A DNA stretch of 64,000 nucleotides from positions 62,001 to 126,000 of the forward strand of contig URKJ01000005.1 of the NCBI GenBank assembly GCA_900548385.1. The letters are read 5' to 3'. Positions 16,942 through 26,798 of the stretch are shown here, piece by piece. This DNA is from an uncultured bacterium. GTDB taxonomy: Bacteria; Verrucomicrobiota; Lentisphaeria; Victivallales; UBA1829. Each line of letters starts with the position of its first letter. The stretch's first letter is position 1. Made by a program: the position numbers and the translations under genes. The notes under the pieces were generated by a model. It had not been told where the DNA came from, made no database searches, and saw nothing but the letters and a program-made list of their open reading frames with translations.

Positions 16942-17937
16942 ATGGAACGGGTCAATTTCAGAAAAATTGCGGAAGAACTGAACATCAGTCACATGACGCT
17001 TTACCGCGTGATCAACAATGCGCAGGATGTGAAAGAATCCACCCGTGCGCGAGTGATTGATGCGCTCAACCGTCACGGTTATTACCGGAATGAGCGGAGC
17101 AAACCGAAGACCGTGATCATCGACGTCGACAGGTCCGGTCGTTCCGACTATATGCGTTCGCTTGTGGAAACGCTGACGGAACGGCTTTCCGTTCATGCGT
17201 TTCAATGCATTGAGACGAATCATGCCGAAAACCGCCGGCAGTTTCTTCTCGCCTGCCGTAATGCGGATGTTGCGGTTCTCGCTCCGATGAGGGACCGCAC
17301 GGTTTATGACGAAGCGAAAGACATCAATCCCGATCTGTTCATTCTGAATCTTCAGGGCGATACCGTCGGCGACGTCGCGATTGCCAGCAACGATTTTCTG
17401 GGCGGGGAACTTGCCGCGCGCCATCTTCATTCTTTCGGCCACGACCGCCATGTCGCCGTCATGCTGCCGGAAACTCAGGAGCAGCGCCACTCTTTCCGCA
17501 ACCGTTACAAAGGATTCCTTTCGGAAATGCTTCTTCTTTCTCCGAAGTGCCGGATTGACATCCTGAAATATCCCCTGTTGGGGTCGTTACGGAGAAACAA
17601 GACTTTGGACACCTTTTTCTGCCGTAAAAAGCGTCCCGGCGCGCTCTTCTGCCCGGGAAGATTTTTTGCGGACAGAGTGGTCGAATACTGTCGTTGTCAC
17701 GGGATTTCCATTCCGGGCGAACTTTCGCTGCTCGGATATGACAAACGGCCGTTCAACCAACCGGAACTGCCGGATTACGACCGTGTTGTTTTTGATCCGG
17801 AGCAGTTGGTGAACTGGGCAGAGTATTTCATCATGAACCGTCCGGTGATGAAATGCCGCTCCCCGGTACATCTTCTGCTGGATATGAAAATCGAATTTCA
17901 TCAAACCGTAATATCAACAGGAGAAAAGAGAAAATGA
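16942..17937 (+). CDS. LacI-family transcriptional regulator of the glycan operon
   Basis: 331 aa. The N-terminus (residues 5-55) is the LacI helix-turn-helix plus hinge: FRKIAEELNISHMTLYRVIN. The rest is a periplasmic-binding-like sensor domain with NDFLGGELAARHL and ISIPGELSLLGYD, both family hallmarks. The hinge region is shorter than in LacI itself. The upstream ATG at 16900 falls within the -10 box, so the ATG at 16942 (GGAAGGG in front) is the start. Its stop overlaps the start of the pseudopilin gene (ATGA). It probably senses a sugar released by the hydrolases encoded downstream; the ligand is unknown. Confidence 0.88.
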   Translation: MERVNFRKIAEELNISHMTLYRVINNAQDVKESTRARVIDALNRHGYYRNERSKPKTVIIDVDRSGRSDYMRSLVETLTERLSVHAFQCIETNHAENRRQFLLACRNADVAVLAPMRDRTVYDEAKDINPDLFILNLQGDTVGDVAIASNDFLGGELAARHLHSFGHDRHVAVMLPETQEQRHSFRNRYKGFLSEMLLLSPKCRIDILKYPLLGSLRRNKTLDTFFCRKKRPGALFCPGRFFADRVVEYCRCHGISIPGELSLLGYDKRPFNQPELPDYDRVVFDPEQLVNWAEYFIMNRPVMKCRSPVHLLLDMKIEFHQTVISTGEKRK

Positions 17938-18662
17938 GGAAAAACAACTTTAGTCTTATAGAACTTCTGGTCGTAATCTCGATTATTGCAATCCTTGCGG
18001 GTCTTCTGTTGCCGGCTTTGAACTCGGCAAGGGAAAAAGCACGGCAGATTACCTGTGTTTCCAACATGAAACAGATCGGAACCGCTTATATCGGCTATCT
18101 GGATTCTCACGATATGCAGTCTCCCGATTCGGACGGGAATCATCACTATGTCAGCCAGGCGTATTACGGAGACAGCGCTTACCGGAGGAGCGTCAGCGAA
18201 AATCCGGGGGCGAAAAAGTTTTATAATCCCGTCGGTTTTCTGTATTGCCCCAATGCGCAGACCTTTCCCGGTTCCCTCCACAGTTCCAGCTATGTGCTTT
18301 CCCAGGGATTGGATCGCAATACGCATCCTTACGGAGGGAGCTGGTATTACGATTCCGACTCAAAACCTGTTGCTAAGAAAATGTATAAAGTGCGTCCGGA
18401 CAGTGTGATTTTTGTGGAGAAACGCATGTATCAGCTCTGGGCTGGCTGTGCCGGCGGTGAGCGCGGAATTGTGCTGCCGTATTATACCCGTCCCGGTACA
18501 GGTTACGTTCCCGGAATGTCTGTGGAGAGCTGGAGCAGTTGCGGCAAATATCCCGGCTGGGCAAATCATGGCGGCAACATTACGTCGTTTCTGTTTTTCG
18601 ATGGACACGCGGAGCTGATTCGATTCGGAACATCGTTCAATGATGATTGGATTAAAAAATAA
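17934..18662 (+). CDS. Type II pseudopilin-like protein with class III signal
   Basis: 242 aa. It begins MRKNNFSLIELLVVISIIAI, a prepilin peptidase site (short basic leader, then Phe and Glu at +5) with a helix to about residue 27, ending LLPALNSAREKAR. The C-terminal domain (about 30-242) has a Cys-rich, aromatic body and ends FFDGHAELIRFG, the H-X9-DG-like ending common in Lentisphaerota and Planctomycetota pseudopilins. The role is unknown; such proteins are very abundant in these groups. Strong AGGAG upstream. The ATG sits in the regulator's stop codon (ATGA), so the two are translationally coupled, and the CBM protein follows by 18 bases. Confidence 0.88.
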   Translation: MRKNNFSLIELLVVISIIAILAGLLLPALNSAREKARQITCVSNMKQIGTAYIGYLDSHDMQSPDSDGNHHYVSQAYYGDSAYRRSVSENPGAKKFYNPVGFLYCPNAQTFPGSLHSSSYVLSQGLDRNTHPYGGSWYYDSDSKPVAKKMYKVRPDSVIFVEKRMYQLWAGCAGGERGIVLPYYTRPGTGYVPGMSVESWSSCGKYPGWANHGGNITSFLFFDGHAELIRFGTSFNDDWIKK

Positions 18663-18680
18663 CCAAAGGAGAAAATAAAG

Positions 18681-19610
18681 ATGAAAATGATCTTGTCAGC
18701 AGTGCTTTGCGCTTCCGTTCTGACGGTTTCCGCGGCGGAGACCGTTCTTAATGCCGGGTTTTCCGCGCAAAAATGGAGCAAGGCTTCCGAATGGAATTTC
18801 ACGAATGACTCCGCACAAGCGGTGCAGACACCGGGCAAATACCCCTGGCTTTCCACTGCGGTTCCGCTGGAAGCGGATGCGTTCTATGAATTGACGTTTG
18901 ATTACAGGACTTCGGGCGCGAAAGATCCGGGGGATGCACTGCTTTGCCACTGTTCCGGCAACGATTTCCGGTTTCCGCCCGTGACCGGCTGGACACAGGG
19001 AAAAGGGTATTTCCATAACGTGGAAAAAAAGAACGGAAAGCTGGTTTTCCGGCTCACGGGAAAATCCGCATACCGTCTGGAACTGCGCAACGTTATTTTG
19101 AAAAAACTTGCACCATCGGACCTGAAACGGATTCCCGTGGATTTTGAGAAAGACGGCGGTCCCATGCCTGCTTTTTTCAGGAAACATGACTGGAACGGTG
19201 TGACGGGATCGCTGGAAGTCGTTGAGGCGGAAGATCATATCAGCGGCGGGAAAGCCATGAAAGTCTCTTTGCGGGGCGGAGAGAAACGGAACGCGGCGGT
19301 GTTTTCGCTGGTTCTTCCTTTGGAGCCGGAAAAAAAATACAGTCTCTCTTTCTGGGCGAAAGCCCGGACGCAGACTTCGCTCCGGTTTGGCATTGACGGC
19401 TATATTCGCGGTTACCGTCACTGGTACCGGCAGCGGACCGTCTCTGTGGAGACCGGATGGCGGAAGTATGCGCTGGAGTTTTCCGGTCCGTCGCTTGCGG
19501 AGTTTCCCGGAATGGCAAAACGGACCGCGTATCTGAATTTCGGGCTAAGCGCACAGGAGGAAAATACTGTGCTGATCAAAGATATTGTACTGGAACAGAG
19601 AGGAAAGTGA
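18681..19610 (+). CDS. Exported carbohydrate-binding protein
   Basis: 309 aa. A signal peptide (residues 1-19, cleavage near VSAAET) is followed by two beta-sandwich regions, about 20-150 and 155-309. Both look like CBM4/9-type modules: first, ALLCHCSGNDFRFPP with a closing RLELRNVILKK; second, KYSLSFWAKARTQTSLRFG with a closing VLIKDIVLEQ. No catalytic domain is visible. It likely binds the polysaccharide attacked by the neighbouring enzymes at the cell surface or in the periplasm. AAAGGAG lies 7 bases upstream of the start. It shares the same operon, and the next gene begins 5 bases later. Confidence 0.78.
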   Translation: MKMILSAVLCASVLTVSAAETVLNAGFSAQKWSKASEWNFTNDSAQAVQTPGKYPWLSTAVPLEADAFYELTFDYRTSGAKDPGDALLCHCSGNDFRFPPVTGWTQGKGYFHNVEKKNGKLVFRLTGKSAYRLELRNVILKKLAPSDLKRIPVDFEKDGGPMPAFFRKHDWNGVTGSLEVVEAEDHISGGKAMKVSLRGGEKRNAAVFSLVLPLEPEKKYSLSFWAKARTQTSLRFGIDGYIRGYRHWYRQRTVSVETGWRKYALEFSGPSLAEFPGMAKRTAYLNFGLSAQEENTVLIKDIVLEQRGK

Positions 19611-19615
19611 CAGTT

Positions 19616-22567
19616 ATGAACCGTCTTTTTCTAAGTTTGCTGATTGCGGGGGCTGTTCCGCTTTCCGGAGGAAATCTGCTGCATAATTCCAGTTTTGAAC
19701 TGGGGATTTGCGGATGGCAGATCTGCAATTTCATTCCTTTGGAAAACAGAATTCTGACTTATCAGAAGCCGGAGTTTGACAAGAAATCAAAAATTCACGG
19801 CAGTCAGAGTTTAAAATGTGTAAATCCCCGTGGGGAATGGATGCAGATGATCTCCCACGAGTTCCAGTTGCAGGATGGAAAGGAATACACGTTTTCCGCA
19901 TGGATGAAAAGTGATCGTCCGCTTACGTTGAAAATGGATTTCTTTACCGTGACGCATAATCCGCCGGAAGTTCAGAACAAATGGTATTCCCGGTCGAAGA
20001 GTTTCCGGCTTTCCCCGGACTGGAAGCGATACAGCTTTACGATCCGCGGAGAGAAACCGCATCTGTATCCTTTTCTGCGTCTCAGCTGGAACGGCGGGAG
20101 CGTCTGGTTTGATGCAATGCAGGTCAATCCGGGAAAGATCACGGATTATGCTCCGTCAGCCGGACTGGAATTTGCCGTCGAAGGCGCGGAACGGTTTGCC
20201 GGAGTGGGAGAGGAAAGGCTTGTATTGAAAGGCGTCAACTACACGGACGCTCCGGCGGATGGCGTGTTCGGGATGGAATACCGGGACATCTATTTTGATA
20301 AAGTTTTTGCTGCACGGAAATATCCGGTGAAGCTTGCCGCAAAAGGGAGTTTCAGAACCCGTCTTCGGGTTCCGTCCCGTTACGGCGTTTTCCGTGTGGC
20401 AGGAAACGTGAACTGCAAGGGAAAAGAGTATTCCGTCATCCCGTGGGATTTCGGCTGTGCGCCGGAGTTGTCCGCCGCACGGATTGATCCGGACCGCTCT
20501 TTTGTTCTGGGGTACAGTTCCGCCGCGGGTGCGTTTCCGAATCCGGCGGGGAAGCGGGAGTACCGGGCTTTGGGTGTGGATTATGAGAAATACTATAAAA
20601 ACCTGCGCCGGCAGGGGATCCGGATCAACCGTCTGCATGACGACGGCGTTTTCGGTTGGGAGAACATTGAGCGGGAACCGGGAGTTTATGACTGGCGTGT
20701 GTTGGACAATGTGATAGATACCGGGCTCAAATACGGAATTGAGACAATGCCCGTTCTGGGCGGAAGGGCAATGTTGGACAACGTAAACAGGAAAGATCTT
20801 GACCATTGGCATATCCGCAAAGGCAGTCGGAAGACCAGAGGCTTTCATTCCAGCTGCGGCTGGCTTCCACCGGAAAAAGCGTGGTCGGATTTCGTATACA
20901 ATCTTGTCCGGCACTGCAAAGGCAGGGTCCGTTACTATGAGATTGTCAATGAACCGAACCTTTATATGACGCCGGAAGATTACACCCGTTATCTGAAGCT
21001 GGCATACGAAGTGGCGAAGAAAGCGGATCCCGCCTGCCGGATCGTCGGGATTTGCAGTACGGGAGATCTTGGGGGACGTCTGGGTGATTTCATAGAAGCC
21101 TGCGGAAAACTTGGAGCATTCCGCAGTTTGGACATTCTTTCGTTTCATCCTTACAGTGCGCAGTTGGACAGTTCTCCCACTCCTGCGGAGGTGCAGCTGC
21201 GGGAAATCCGGAAGATCGCGGATCAATACCGCATAGGTGTTCCCCAGTGGAATTCGGAGCTGTACTATATCAAGTCAAACGAAGAACATGGCAGGATCGG
21301 CAATTTGACTGACTGGATCCTTTCCGGGAGGTTTCCCGCCTGCAATACGCTCCGCCGGTATCTGATCGACCTCGGAGGCGGATTGAAAAGCTCCATCAGC
21401 CTGACAGCGGCACAGAGTCTCCACAACGATCTCCGCCCCCATTTCGGTTATTCGAATCACTGGGCGGTTGCCGAACAGATTCCCAGTTCCCACTGTATTG
21501 TCGGCAATTCGTTCGCCCGGTTTCTGGAGGGGGCGGAACCGGTGCGTCAGCTGAAACTGCTGTCCGGGGTAAACGGATGGCTTTACAGGGACCGATCCGG
21601 CGGTCAGGTGGCTGCGTTTTGGGCGAAAGACGATGACGGACGGTTCAAATTCCGGTTCGACGCCGCCGGAACGGAGCTTTACGACCTCTTCGGCAATCCG
21701 GTTCCTGCGCGGTCCTGGATTCCATTGACTGCCAATCCTTATTACCTGACAGGGAAAGATCTTTCCCCCGCACTGGCTTCCCTGACGATTGTTCCCGAGC
21801 GGCTCTATACGGTGACGGGAGTTCATTCCATCGTTCAAAACGGTCGTCCGGTGCTGGCGGTTGAATTGAGAAACAACTCCGCAGCTTCCCTGCCTCTTTC
21901 TGTCCGGATTATGGGGGGAAAGACGTTCCGGAGCGTTACCCTGAAAGGCGAGGAGGCGCGCACGCTCTTCTTCCCTGCGGTCAGCGCTGAGACGGAGCCT
22001 GTCACTGTCCTTGTTTCCGCAGGCGAGACGGTGGAATCGTACAGAATCCGTCCGGTTTGCCGGAAAACGGTCGGGAATGGAGAAACGGTTTCGATGAACG
22101 GATACCGTTTCCGGATAAATTCGGATGCCGCCGGGCTGACGGTTTCCGTGGAAGTTCGGGATTCCGTTCGGGGAGAACGGCGGAACGGCGCCCCATGGGA
22201 AGGGGACTGCGTCGAGCTGTTTTTTGACGGCTGCCCGTGGGAACGGCTGGACCGTAATTCCTATACGGATGACGTGGTCCGCCTGTTTCTTGCTCCGGGC
22301 TCCTCCAATGGACTGCCGGAACTGTTTTCCGCCAGCCGTAATTTCAGAACGGAAACATGCAAATATGAGATCCGCGAAACGAAGACGTCCTATTCCGTCA
22401 CGGTTACAATTCCGTGGAGTTCTCTGAATCGGTCTGCACCGGAACCCGTCGGTTTCGATATTATTGTAAACAACTCAAACGGAAAGAAACGGGATTCCGC
22501 TGAACCCTGGGCAGGGAATGAATATAATTGGCGGGACCGTTTCAATTTCGGGATTTATATGCCCTGA
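19616..22567 (+). CDS. Secreted multi-domain clan-A glycosidase (GH39-like)
   Basis: 983 aa from the ATG at 19616. Order of parts: signal peptide (about 1-20), CBM4/9-like sandwich (about 20-165, DGKEYTFSAWMKSDRPL), an immunoglobulin-like spacer (about 170-290), a TIM barrel (about 295-650) and a C-terminal CBM9/DOMON-like domain (about 820-983, WEGDCVELFFDG and TIPWSSLN). In the barrel YYEIVNEPNLY gives the acid/base Glu and VPQWNSELYY the nucleophile Glu, the clan-A arrangement used by GH39 and GH5. Exact family and substrate are not certain. An upstream open frame to 19457 overlaps the previous gene and is rejected because only 19616 yields a signal peptide. Confidence 0.82.
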   Translation: MNRLFLSLLIAGAVPLSGGNLLHNSSFELGICGWQICNFIPLENRILTYQKPEFDKKSKIHGSQSLKCVNPRGEWMQMISHEFQLQDGKEYTFSAWMKSDRPLTLKMDFFTVTHNPPEVQNKWYSRSKSFRLSPDWKRYSFTIRGEKPHLYPFLRLSWNGGSVWFDAMQVNPGKITDYAPSAGLEFAVEGAERFAGVGEERLVLKGVNYTDAPADGVFGMEYRDIYFDKVFAARKYPVKLAAKGSFRTRLRVPSRYGVFRVAGNVNCKGKEYSVIPWDFGCAPELSAARIDPDRSFVLGYSSAAGAFPNPAGKREYRALGVDYEKYYKNLRRQGIRINRLHDDGVFGWENIEREPGVYDWRVLDNVIDTGLKYGIETMPVLGGRAMLDNVNRKDLDHWHIRKGSRKTRGFHSSCGWLPPEKAWSDFVYNLVRHCKGRVRYYEIVNEPNLYMTPEDYTRYLKLAYEVAKKADPACRIVGICSTGDLGGRLGDFIEACGKLGAFRSLDILSFHPYSAQLDSSPTPAEVQLREIRKIADQYRIGVPQWNSELYYIKSNEEHGRIGNLTDWILSGRFPACNTLRRYLIDLGGGLKSSISLTAAQSLHNDLRPHFGYSNHWAVAEQIPSSHCIVGNSFARFLEGAEPVRQLKLLSGVNGWLYRDRSGGQVAAFWAKDDDGRFKFRFDAAGTELYDLFGNPVPARSWIPLTANPYYLTGKDLSPALASLTIVPERLYTVTGVHSIVQNGRPVLAVELRNNSAASLPLSVRIMGGKTFRSVTLKGEEARTLFFPAVSAETEPVTVLVSAGETVESYRIRPVCRKTVGNGETVSMNGYRFRINSDAAGLTVSVEVRDSVRGERRNGAPWEGDCVELFFDGCPWERLDRNSYTDDVVRLFLAPGSSNGLPELFSASRNFRTETCKYEIRETKTSYSVTVTIPWSSLNRSAPEPVGFDIIVNNSNGKKRDSAEPWAGNEYNWRDRFNFGIYMP

Positions 22568-22582
22568 CTACGAGGAAGCTGT

Positions 22583-23500
22583 ATGAAAAGCATTTTCAAA
22601 CGTTATTCGAAAAATCCGATCCTCCGCCCGGAGGATATGCCGTCCGACTGTTTTGCCGTGTACAACGGCGGCGTGGTGAAAACGCATGGCGGATACATCG
22701 CGCTGGTTCGCACGGAAGATTCCGTCCGTTATCAGCGCGTCTGGTGTGCGCGCAGTTCGGACGGATACCGTTTCTCCCCTGATCCGGAGCCGGTACGCTT
22801 TATCGCCGATGATATGGAGCAATACCGGAAATATACCGCCGATTCTTTTTTTGATCCGCGGATTAATCCGGTGGAAGGGAAATTTTATATTACATATGCG
22901 GCGTATACGTTCCGTTACGGCTGCCGGATCGGGATCGGGGAAACGGAGGATTTCCGGACGGTCCGGCATATCTCGTTTCCGCATCATGTGCAGAACCGCA
23001 ATGCGGTGCTGTTTCCGGAAAAGATCAATGACATGTATGTGATGCTGCACCGTCCCGAAACCGGCGGAATCGGCAATCTTTGGATTTCCCGCTCTCCCGA
23101 TCTGCGGTTCTGGGGCGATTGTGAAGTCGTTGCCGATCGTGGAAGCGGACGTTGGGACAGTATCAAAATCGGGGCCGGAACTCCGCCGCTCAAAACGTCC
23201 CGCGGCTGGCTTGTCGTGACTCATGCGGTCGATTCCAACTGTTCCGGACAGTTCTATACGGTCGGAGCGGTTCTGCTGGATCTTCAGGAGCCGTCGAAAC
23301 TTGTTGCCCGTTCCCGGATGTTGATGTGTCCGGAAATGCCGTATGAGACAAACGGTTTTGCGCCGAATGTGGTTTTTCCCTGCGGAGCGGTTCCGGAGCC
23401 GGACGGATCACTCAAGCTCTATTACGGAGCGGCGGACAATTTTGAGTGTCTTGCTGAAACGACCGTTCAGGCTCTGCTGGATGAATGTCATCCGGTCTGA
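22583..23500 (+). CDS. GH130-type glycoside phosphorylase/hydrolase
   Basis: 305 aa five-bladed propeller enzyme. GH130 signs are the N-terminal KNPILRPEDMP, the FFDPRINPVEGKFYITYAAY block where the Asp of DPRI is the catalytic acid, KIGAGTPPLKTSRGWL and the C-terminal LYYGAADNFECLAE. Family members phosphorolyse or hydrolyse beta-mannosides. No signal peptide, so it acts in the cytoplasm on imported oligosaccharides. It ends the operon, which suggests that the glycan handled contains beta-linked mannose (inference). GAGGAAG lies upstream of the start. Confidence 0.87.
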   Translation: MKSIFKRYSKNPILRPEDMPSDCFAVYNGGVVKTHGGYIALVRTEDSVRYQRVWCARSSDGYRFSPDPEPVRFIADDMEQYRKYTADSFFDPRINPVEGKFYITYAAYTFRYGCRIGIGETEDFRTVRHISFPHHVQNRNAVLFPEKINDMYVMLHRPETGGIGNLWISRSPDLRFWGDCEVVADRGSGRWDSIKIGAGTPPLKTSRGWLVVTHAVDSNCSGQFYTVGAVLLDLQEPSKLVARSRMLMCPEMPYETNGFAPNVVFPCGAVPEPDGSLKLYYGAADNFECLAETTVQALLDECHPV

Positions 23501-23561
23501 TGGTATTCCGCCCTGTTTGAACTCGTTTCAGCGATATTCCTGCAACAAAGGGACACGAGAA

Positions 23562-24821
23562 TCAAGTGTCTGCGCGGTCCGGCTTTTTCCGGATCAGGGC
23601 GGCGAATGCGCCGTCGTGCTTCCGGGCGGGGGCAAGAAGACGTTGCGAGACCAGTTCACAGCCGGGGTGTCCGGCAAGAAAGGCGTCGATTTGCAGCCGG
23701 TCTTCTTCCGGTTCAATGCTGCAGGTGGAATACAGCAGATGACCGCCCGGACGGACAAGCCGGATTTGTGCGTTCAGTATCTGTTTCTGAAGCTCTGCGA
23801 TTTCCATCAGGCGTCTGGGGCAGAACCGCCAGAGCGCATCGGGCCGACGGCGGGGGACTCCGGTATTGGAGCAGGGAACGTCCAGAAAAACAAGGTCGAA
23901 ACTTTCGGCATCGAACGGGGGACGGACCGCATCCGCCTCCACAACCCGGACTGTATTCAGTCCGAGCCGTTCAAAGTTGGTTTTCATCGGTTTGAGCCGC
24001 GCGGCGGAGCGGTCGGCGGCTGTGAACTCCGCGTTTCCGCCGCATGCGTCGTACAACATTACCGTTTTGCCTCCGGGGGCGGCGCAACTGTCGAGAACGC
24101 GTCCGCGCAGGACCGGACGGCAGAGAGAAACGCTCATCGCGGTTGCGGGATCCTGAATGTAAAGTCCGCCGTCATGAAAAGCGGCGGAAGCGAACAGCGC
24201 ATCCGGCTCCGGGCACTCGAAAAAGCGGAAATCTCCGGCAAAATCCAGTTCAACAGGAAGGCTGTTCGCCAGTTCTCCGGGGAGCTCGCCGTGCCGCAGA
24301 CGGAACGTCAGAGGCGGATTGACGGAACAGGCGTCGATTGCGGCGTTTGCTTCCGCTTCTCCGAGCTCCGCTGTCCACCGGGACCGCATGGAGGCGGGAA
24401 ACGACGGCGGAAACGGACCTTTCCCCGCCGCGCGCAGGGAGTTCCGCAGGATCGCGTTCATGAAGCCTGCCGCCATGCGGTGCTTTTTCGAGTGTTTCAC
24501 AACGTCCACCGCGATGTTGACGGCGGATTCTCCCGCGATCGCCGATTGGAACAGCGCCTGGGTCAATGCGCAGAGCGCGATCATTTTCAGTTCCGGTTTG
24601 ATTCCGCGGGAAACGGCGTTTGACAGCAGGGTGTCGACAAGCTCCTTATGGCGGAAATATTCAAACAGGATCGACGTTGCGGAACGTGCGATCTCCGGTT
24701 CGGCGGCGCGGAGACGTTCCACGCAGTCGTCAAGCGTGAACGAGCCGCTGTGCCAGTCGCGCAATGCGGACGCGGCGGCGGTGAGAATCTTTTCCGAACA
24801 GCCGGTTCCGGTGTGTTTCAT
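23562..24821 (-). CDS. rsmB: 16S rRNA m5C967 methyltransferase RsmB
   Basis: 419 aa. An N-terminal NusB-like RNA-binding domain (about 5-140) precedes the Rossmann methyltransferase domain. Motifs: SAM loop DSCAAPGGKT, catalytic region FLDVPCSNTG and the second Cys in LYSTCSIEPEED. The enzyme methylates cytosine 967 of 16S rRNA with SAM. Its ATG overlaps the lnt stop by 4 bases, so lnt and rsmB form a coupled pair. Confidence 0.94.
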   Translation of the reverse strand: MKHTGTGCSEKILTAAASALRDWHSGSFTLDDCVERLRAAEPEIARSATSILFEYFRHKELVDTLLSNAVSRGIKPELKMIALCALTQALFQSAIAGESAVNIAVDVVKHSKKHRMAAGFMNAILRNSLRAAGKGPFPPSFPASMRSRWTAELGEAEANAAIDACSVNPPLTFRLRHGELPGELANSLPVELDFAGDFRFFECPEPDALFASAAFHDGGLYIQDPATAMSVSLCRPVLRGRVLDSCAAPGGKTVMLYDACGGNAEFTAADRSAARLKPMKTNFERLGLNTVRVVEADAVRPPFDAESFDLVFLDVPCSNTGVPRRRPDALWRFCPRRLMEIAELQKQILNAQIRLVRPGGHLLYSTCSIEPEEDRLQIDAFLAGHPGCELVSQRLLAPARKHDGAFAALIRKKPDRADT

Positions 24822-26593
24822 ACGGTTTCTCCTTCCCGGATTTTCCGGTTGATCCCGGCGTCCGCCTGAGCGTTCCGGTACAGTTTCCAGTTTACAAAAG
24901 CGGCAGCCAGTGCACAGAATGCGAGAAAACCGCAGACTGCAATGAACAGATTTCCATACCGTGCGTAGAACGTCGTCCGCGGATTGATCGGAACCGGCAC
25001 GCGGAAAACTTTGGCGGCCCGTTCCGGCTTGCCGAGAGAGATGGTATCAAGCAGTTCCCCGCGCGGAGAGACCAGCGTGGAATAGTTGGAATTGCCGTTG
25101 CGCAGCTGAGGCAGACGCAGTTCCACCGCCCGGAACAGGCCGTTGACAAAATGCTGGTCGGATTCCCAACTTGCCGGATACCAGGCGTCGTTGGCGATGG
25201 TCAGAAGCAGGTTCGCGCCGTTGACCGCGTGTCCGCGCGACAGAAACGGAAACACCGATTCAAAACAGATCGAGATTCCCGCCCGAACGCCGGGAAGGAC
25301 TTCCAGCGGATTGAAGCGTTTGCCGGAAGTGAGGTCGCGTCCCATGCCGATCATTCTGCCGAGCCACGGGAATTTGTCGCCGAACGGTACATATTCACCG
25401 AACGGCACGCGGTGGTATTTGTAGAAATAATCCTTTACCGCACCGCCGGGTTCGGTAATCAGCAGAGCGGCATTGTATACCTCGTATTCTTCCGGGGAAT
25501 TGCCGGGAATCTGAAAGTCGATGCTGCCGACGAGGAACGGCACGCCGTGACGGTTCAGCAGTTCGCCGATACCGTTGCGGTATTCCTGCGAGAGTTCCGC
25601 ACCGCCGCGATAGGCGTAGGGGACCGCGGTTTCCGGCCACACGATCAGGTCCAGTTTCCGGTTCGGAGCATTGCCGACCGGAGTCAGATTCCGGAGCTTT
25701 TCATCGCGTTCCAACAGCTGTCCGGAGAGGGAGAGGCAGACATCGAGCGCTTCTTTTGCTTCGGCGTATCCGGCGTCCCGGCGCTGGGAAAGATCGGGTT
25801 GGACGAGTCCGATGTTCACATACCGCACCGTATCATCACGAAGCGCGTTGACGCGCATCAGGTGGAGTCCGGACACATAACACGCCAGTACGGCGGTGAA
25901 TGCGGCGATCAATGGCCAGGGGCGCTGGTAACGGCGGGTGATCAGCGCCCGGCGGTATGAGATCAGTGCGAGCCCGGATGCGACGTTGACCAGTGCGATC
26001 AGAAAACTGACGCCGAACACGCCGGTGTATTCGCAGATCTGAATCAGGGGCAGATTGCGCCACTGCGAGGTGGCGAGGTAATCCCACGGGAGCCCCGTCA
26101 TGATCCAGCCGCGCAGCCATTCGAGTACGCACCACGCGCCCGCATCGGCAAGAACGAAGAAAATACCGTTCAGCGGATTGCGGAACGGGACGGTTCCGGC
26201 GCAATACTCAAATCCCCGGAGTTTGTCTGCGACCGGATAAGCGAGATACCGCCAGAGAAAACGGTGGAACACCGCCCATGCCGCGGGAAACGCTCCGAGT
26301 ACGAACGCAAGGATAAACGGAAGCGGCGGCGCGATCTCCCGGAGCCAGAAAAACGAGCAGAGACTCCAGAAATATCCCCATGTCATGCCTCGTCCGGCGG
26401 CGCCCCATGCGGAACAGTTCCGGCAGAGAAGAACCATCGGCAGAAGCGCGATCCATGCGATGAGGCTCCAGTTCGCCGCGGGAAACATCAGCGCGGAACA
26501 TGCACCGGCCGCCGCAAGAAACAGATATTCCGCCGCTGTTCCTGTCCGGGTCGCAAAAAATGGATGCGGCCCTTCCTGTTTCCAAATATTCAT
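24818..26593 (-). CDS. lnt: Apolipoprotein N-acyltransferase
   Basis: 591 aa, longer than the roughly 510 of E. coli because of an extended N-terminal membrane region and a loop near 120-150. About six to seven helices are followed by the periplasmic nitrilase domain. Catalytic triad residues are visible: Glu in VWPETAVPY, Lys in YKYHRVPFGEY, Cys in ISICFESVFP. It adds the third acyl chain to lipoproteins, which implies a diderm envelope with Lol-sorted lipoproteins. A GGAGAG site lies 7 bases upstream. Confidence 0.93.
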   Translation of the reverse strand: MNIWKQEGPHPFFATRTGTAAEYLFLAAAGACSALMFPAANWSLIAWIALLPMVLLCRNCSAWGAAGRGMTWGYFWSLCSFFWLREIAPPLPFILAFVLGAFPAAWAVFHRFLWRYLAYPVADKLRGFEYCAGTVPFRNPLNGIFFVLADAGAWCVLEWLRGWIMTGLPWDYLATSQWRNLPLIQICEYTGVFGVSFLIALVNVASGLALISYRRALITRRYQRPWPLIAAFTAVLACYVSGLHLMRVNALRDDTVRYVNIGLVQPDLSQRRDAGYAEAKEALDVCLSLSGQLLERDEKLRNLTPVGNAPNRKLDLIVWPETAVPYAYRGGAELSQEYRNGIGELLNRHGVPFLVGSIDFQIPGNSPEEYEVYNAALLITEPGGAVKDYFYKYHRVPFGEYVPFGDKFPWLGRMIGMGRDLTSGKRFNPLEVLPGVRAGISICFESVFPFLSRGHAVNGANLLLTIANDAWYPASWESDQHFVNGLFRAVELRLPQLRNGNSNYSTLVSPRGELLDTISLGKPERAAKVFRVPVPINPRTTFYARYGNLFIAVCGFLAFCALAAAFVNWKLYRNAQADAGINRKIREGETV

Positions 26594-26708
26594 TGATCGA
26601 CTCTCCGAAATTGATGTTGTTGCGCCGTTCCGCCCGGTACGGCTGCGGATAATATGCTATTGCCACGGATTTTTTCAAGTCCGATCCGTTTATTTTTCCA
26701 TGATCCGT

Positions 26709-26737
26709 TTGATTTTTCCGAAAACGCATGGTATTGT
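26709..26737 (+). promoter_or_regulatory. Candidate promoter for the ABC-2 exporter genes
   Basis: TTGATT (26709-26714), 17 bases, TATTGT (26732-26737), about 55 bases before the ATPase start. The boxes are identical to those in front of the MFS gene at 6945-6973. Confidence 0.5.
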
Positions 26738-26798
26738 CTTTCCATTGCTTGAGGCTTGCAGTGTGCCGCATGGATTGCATAACACGGGAGACATGGTA

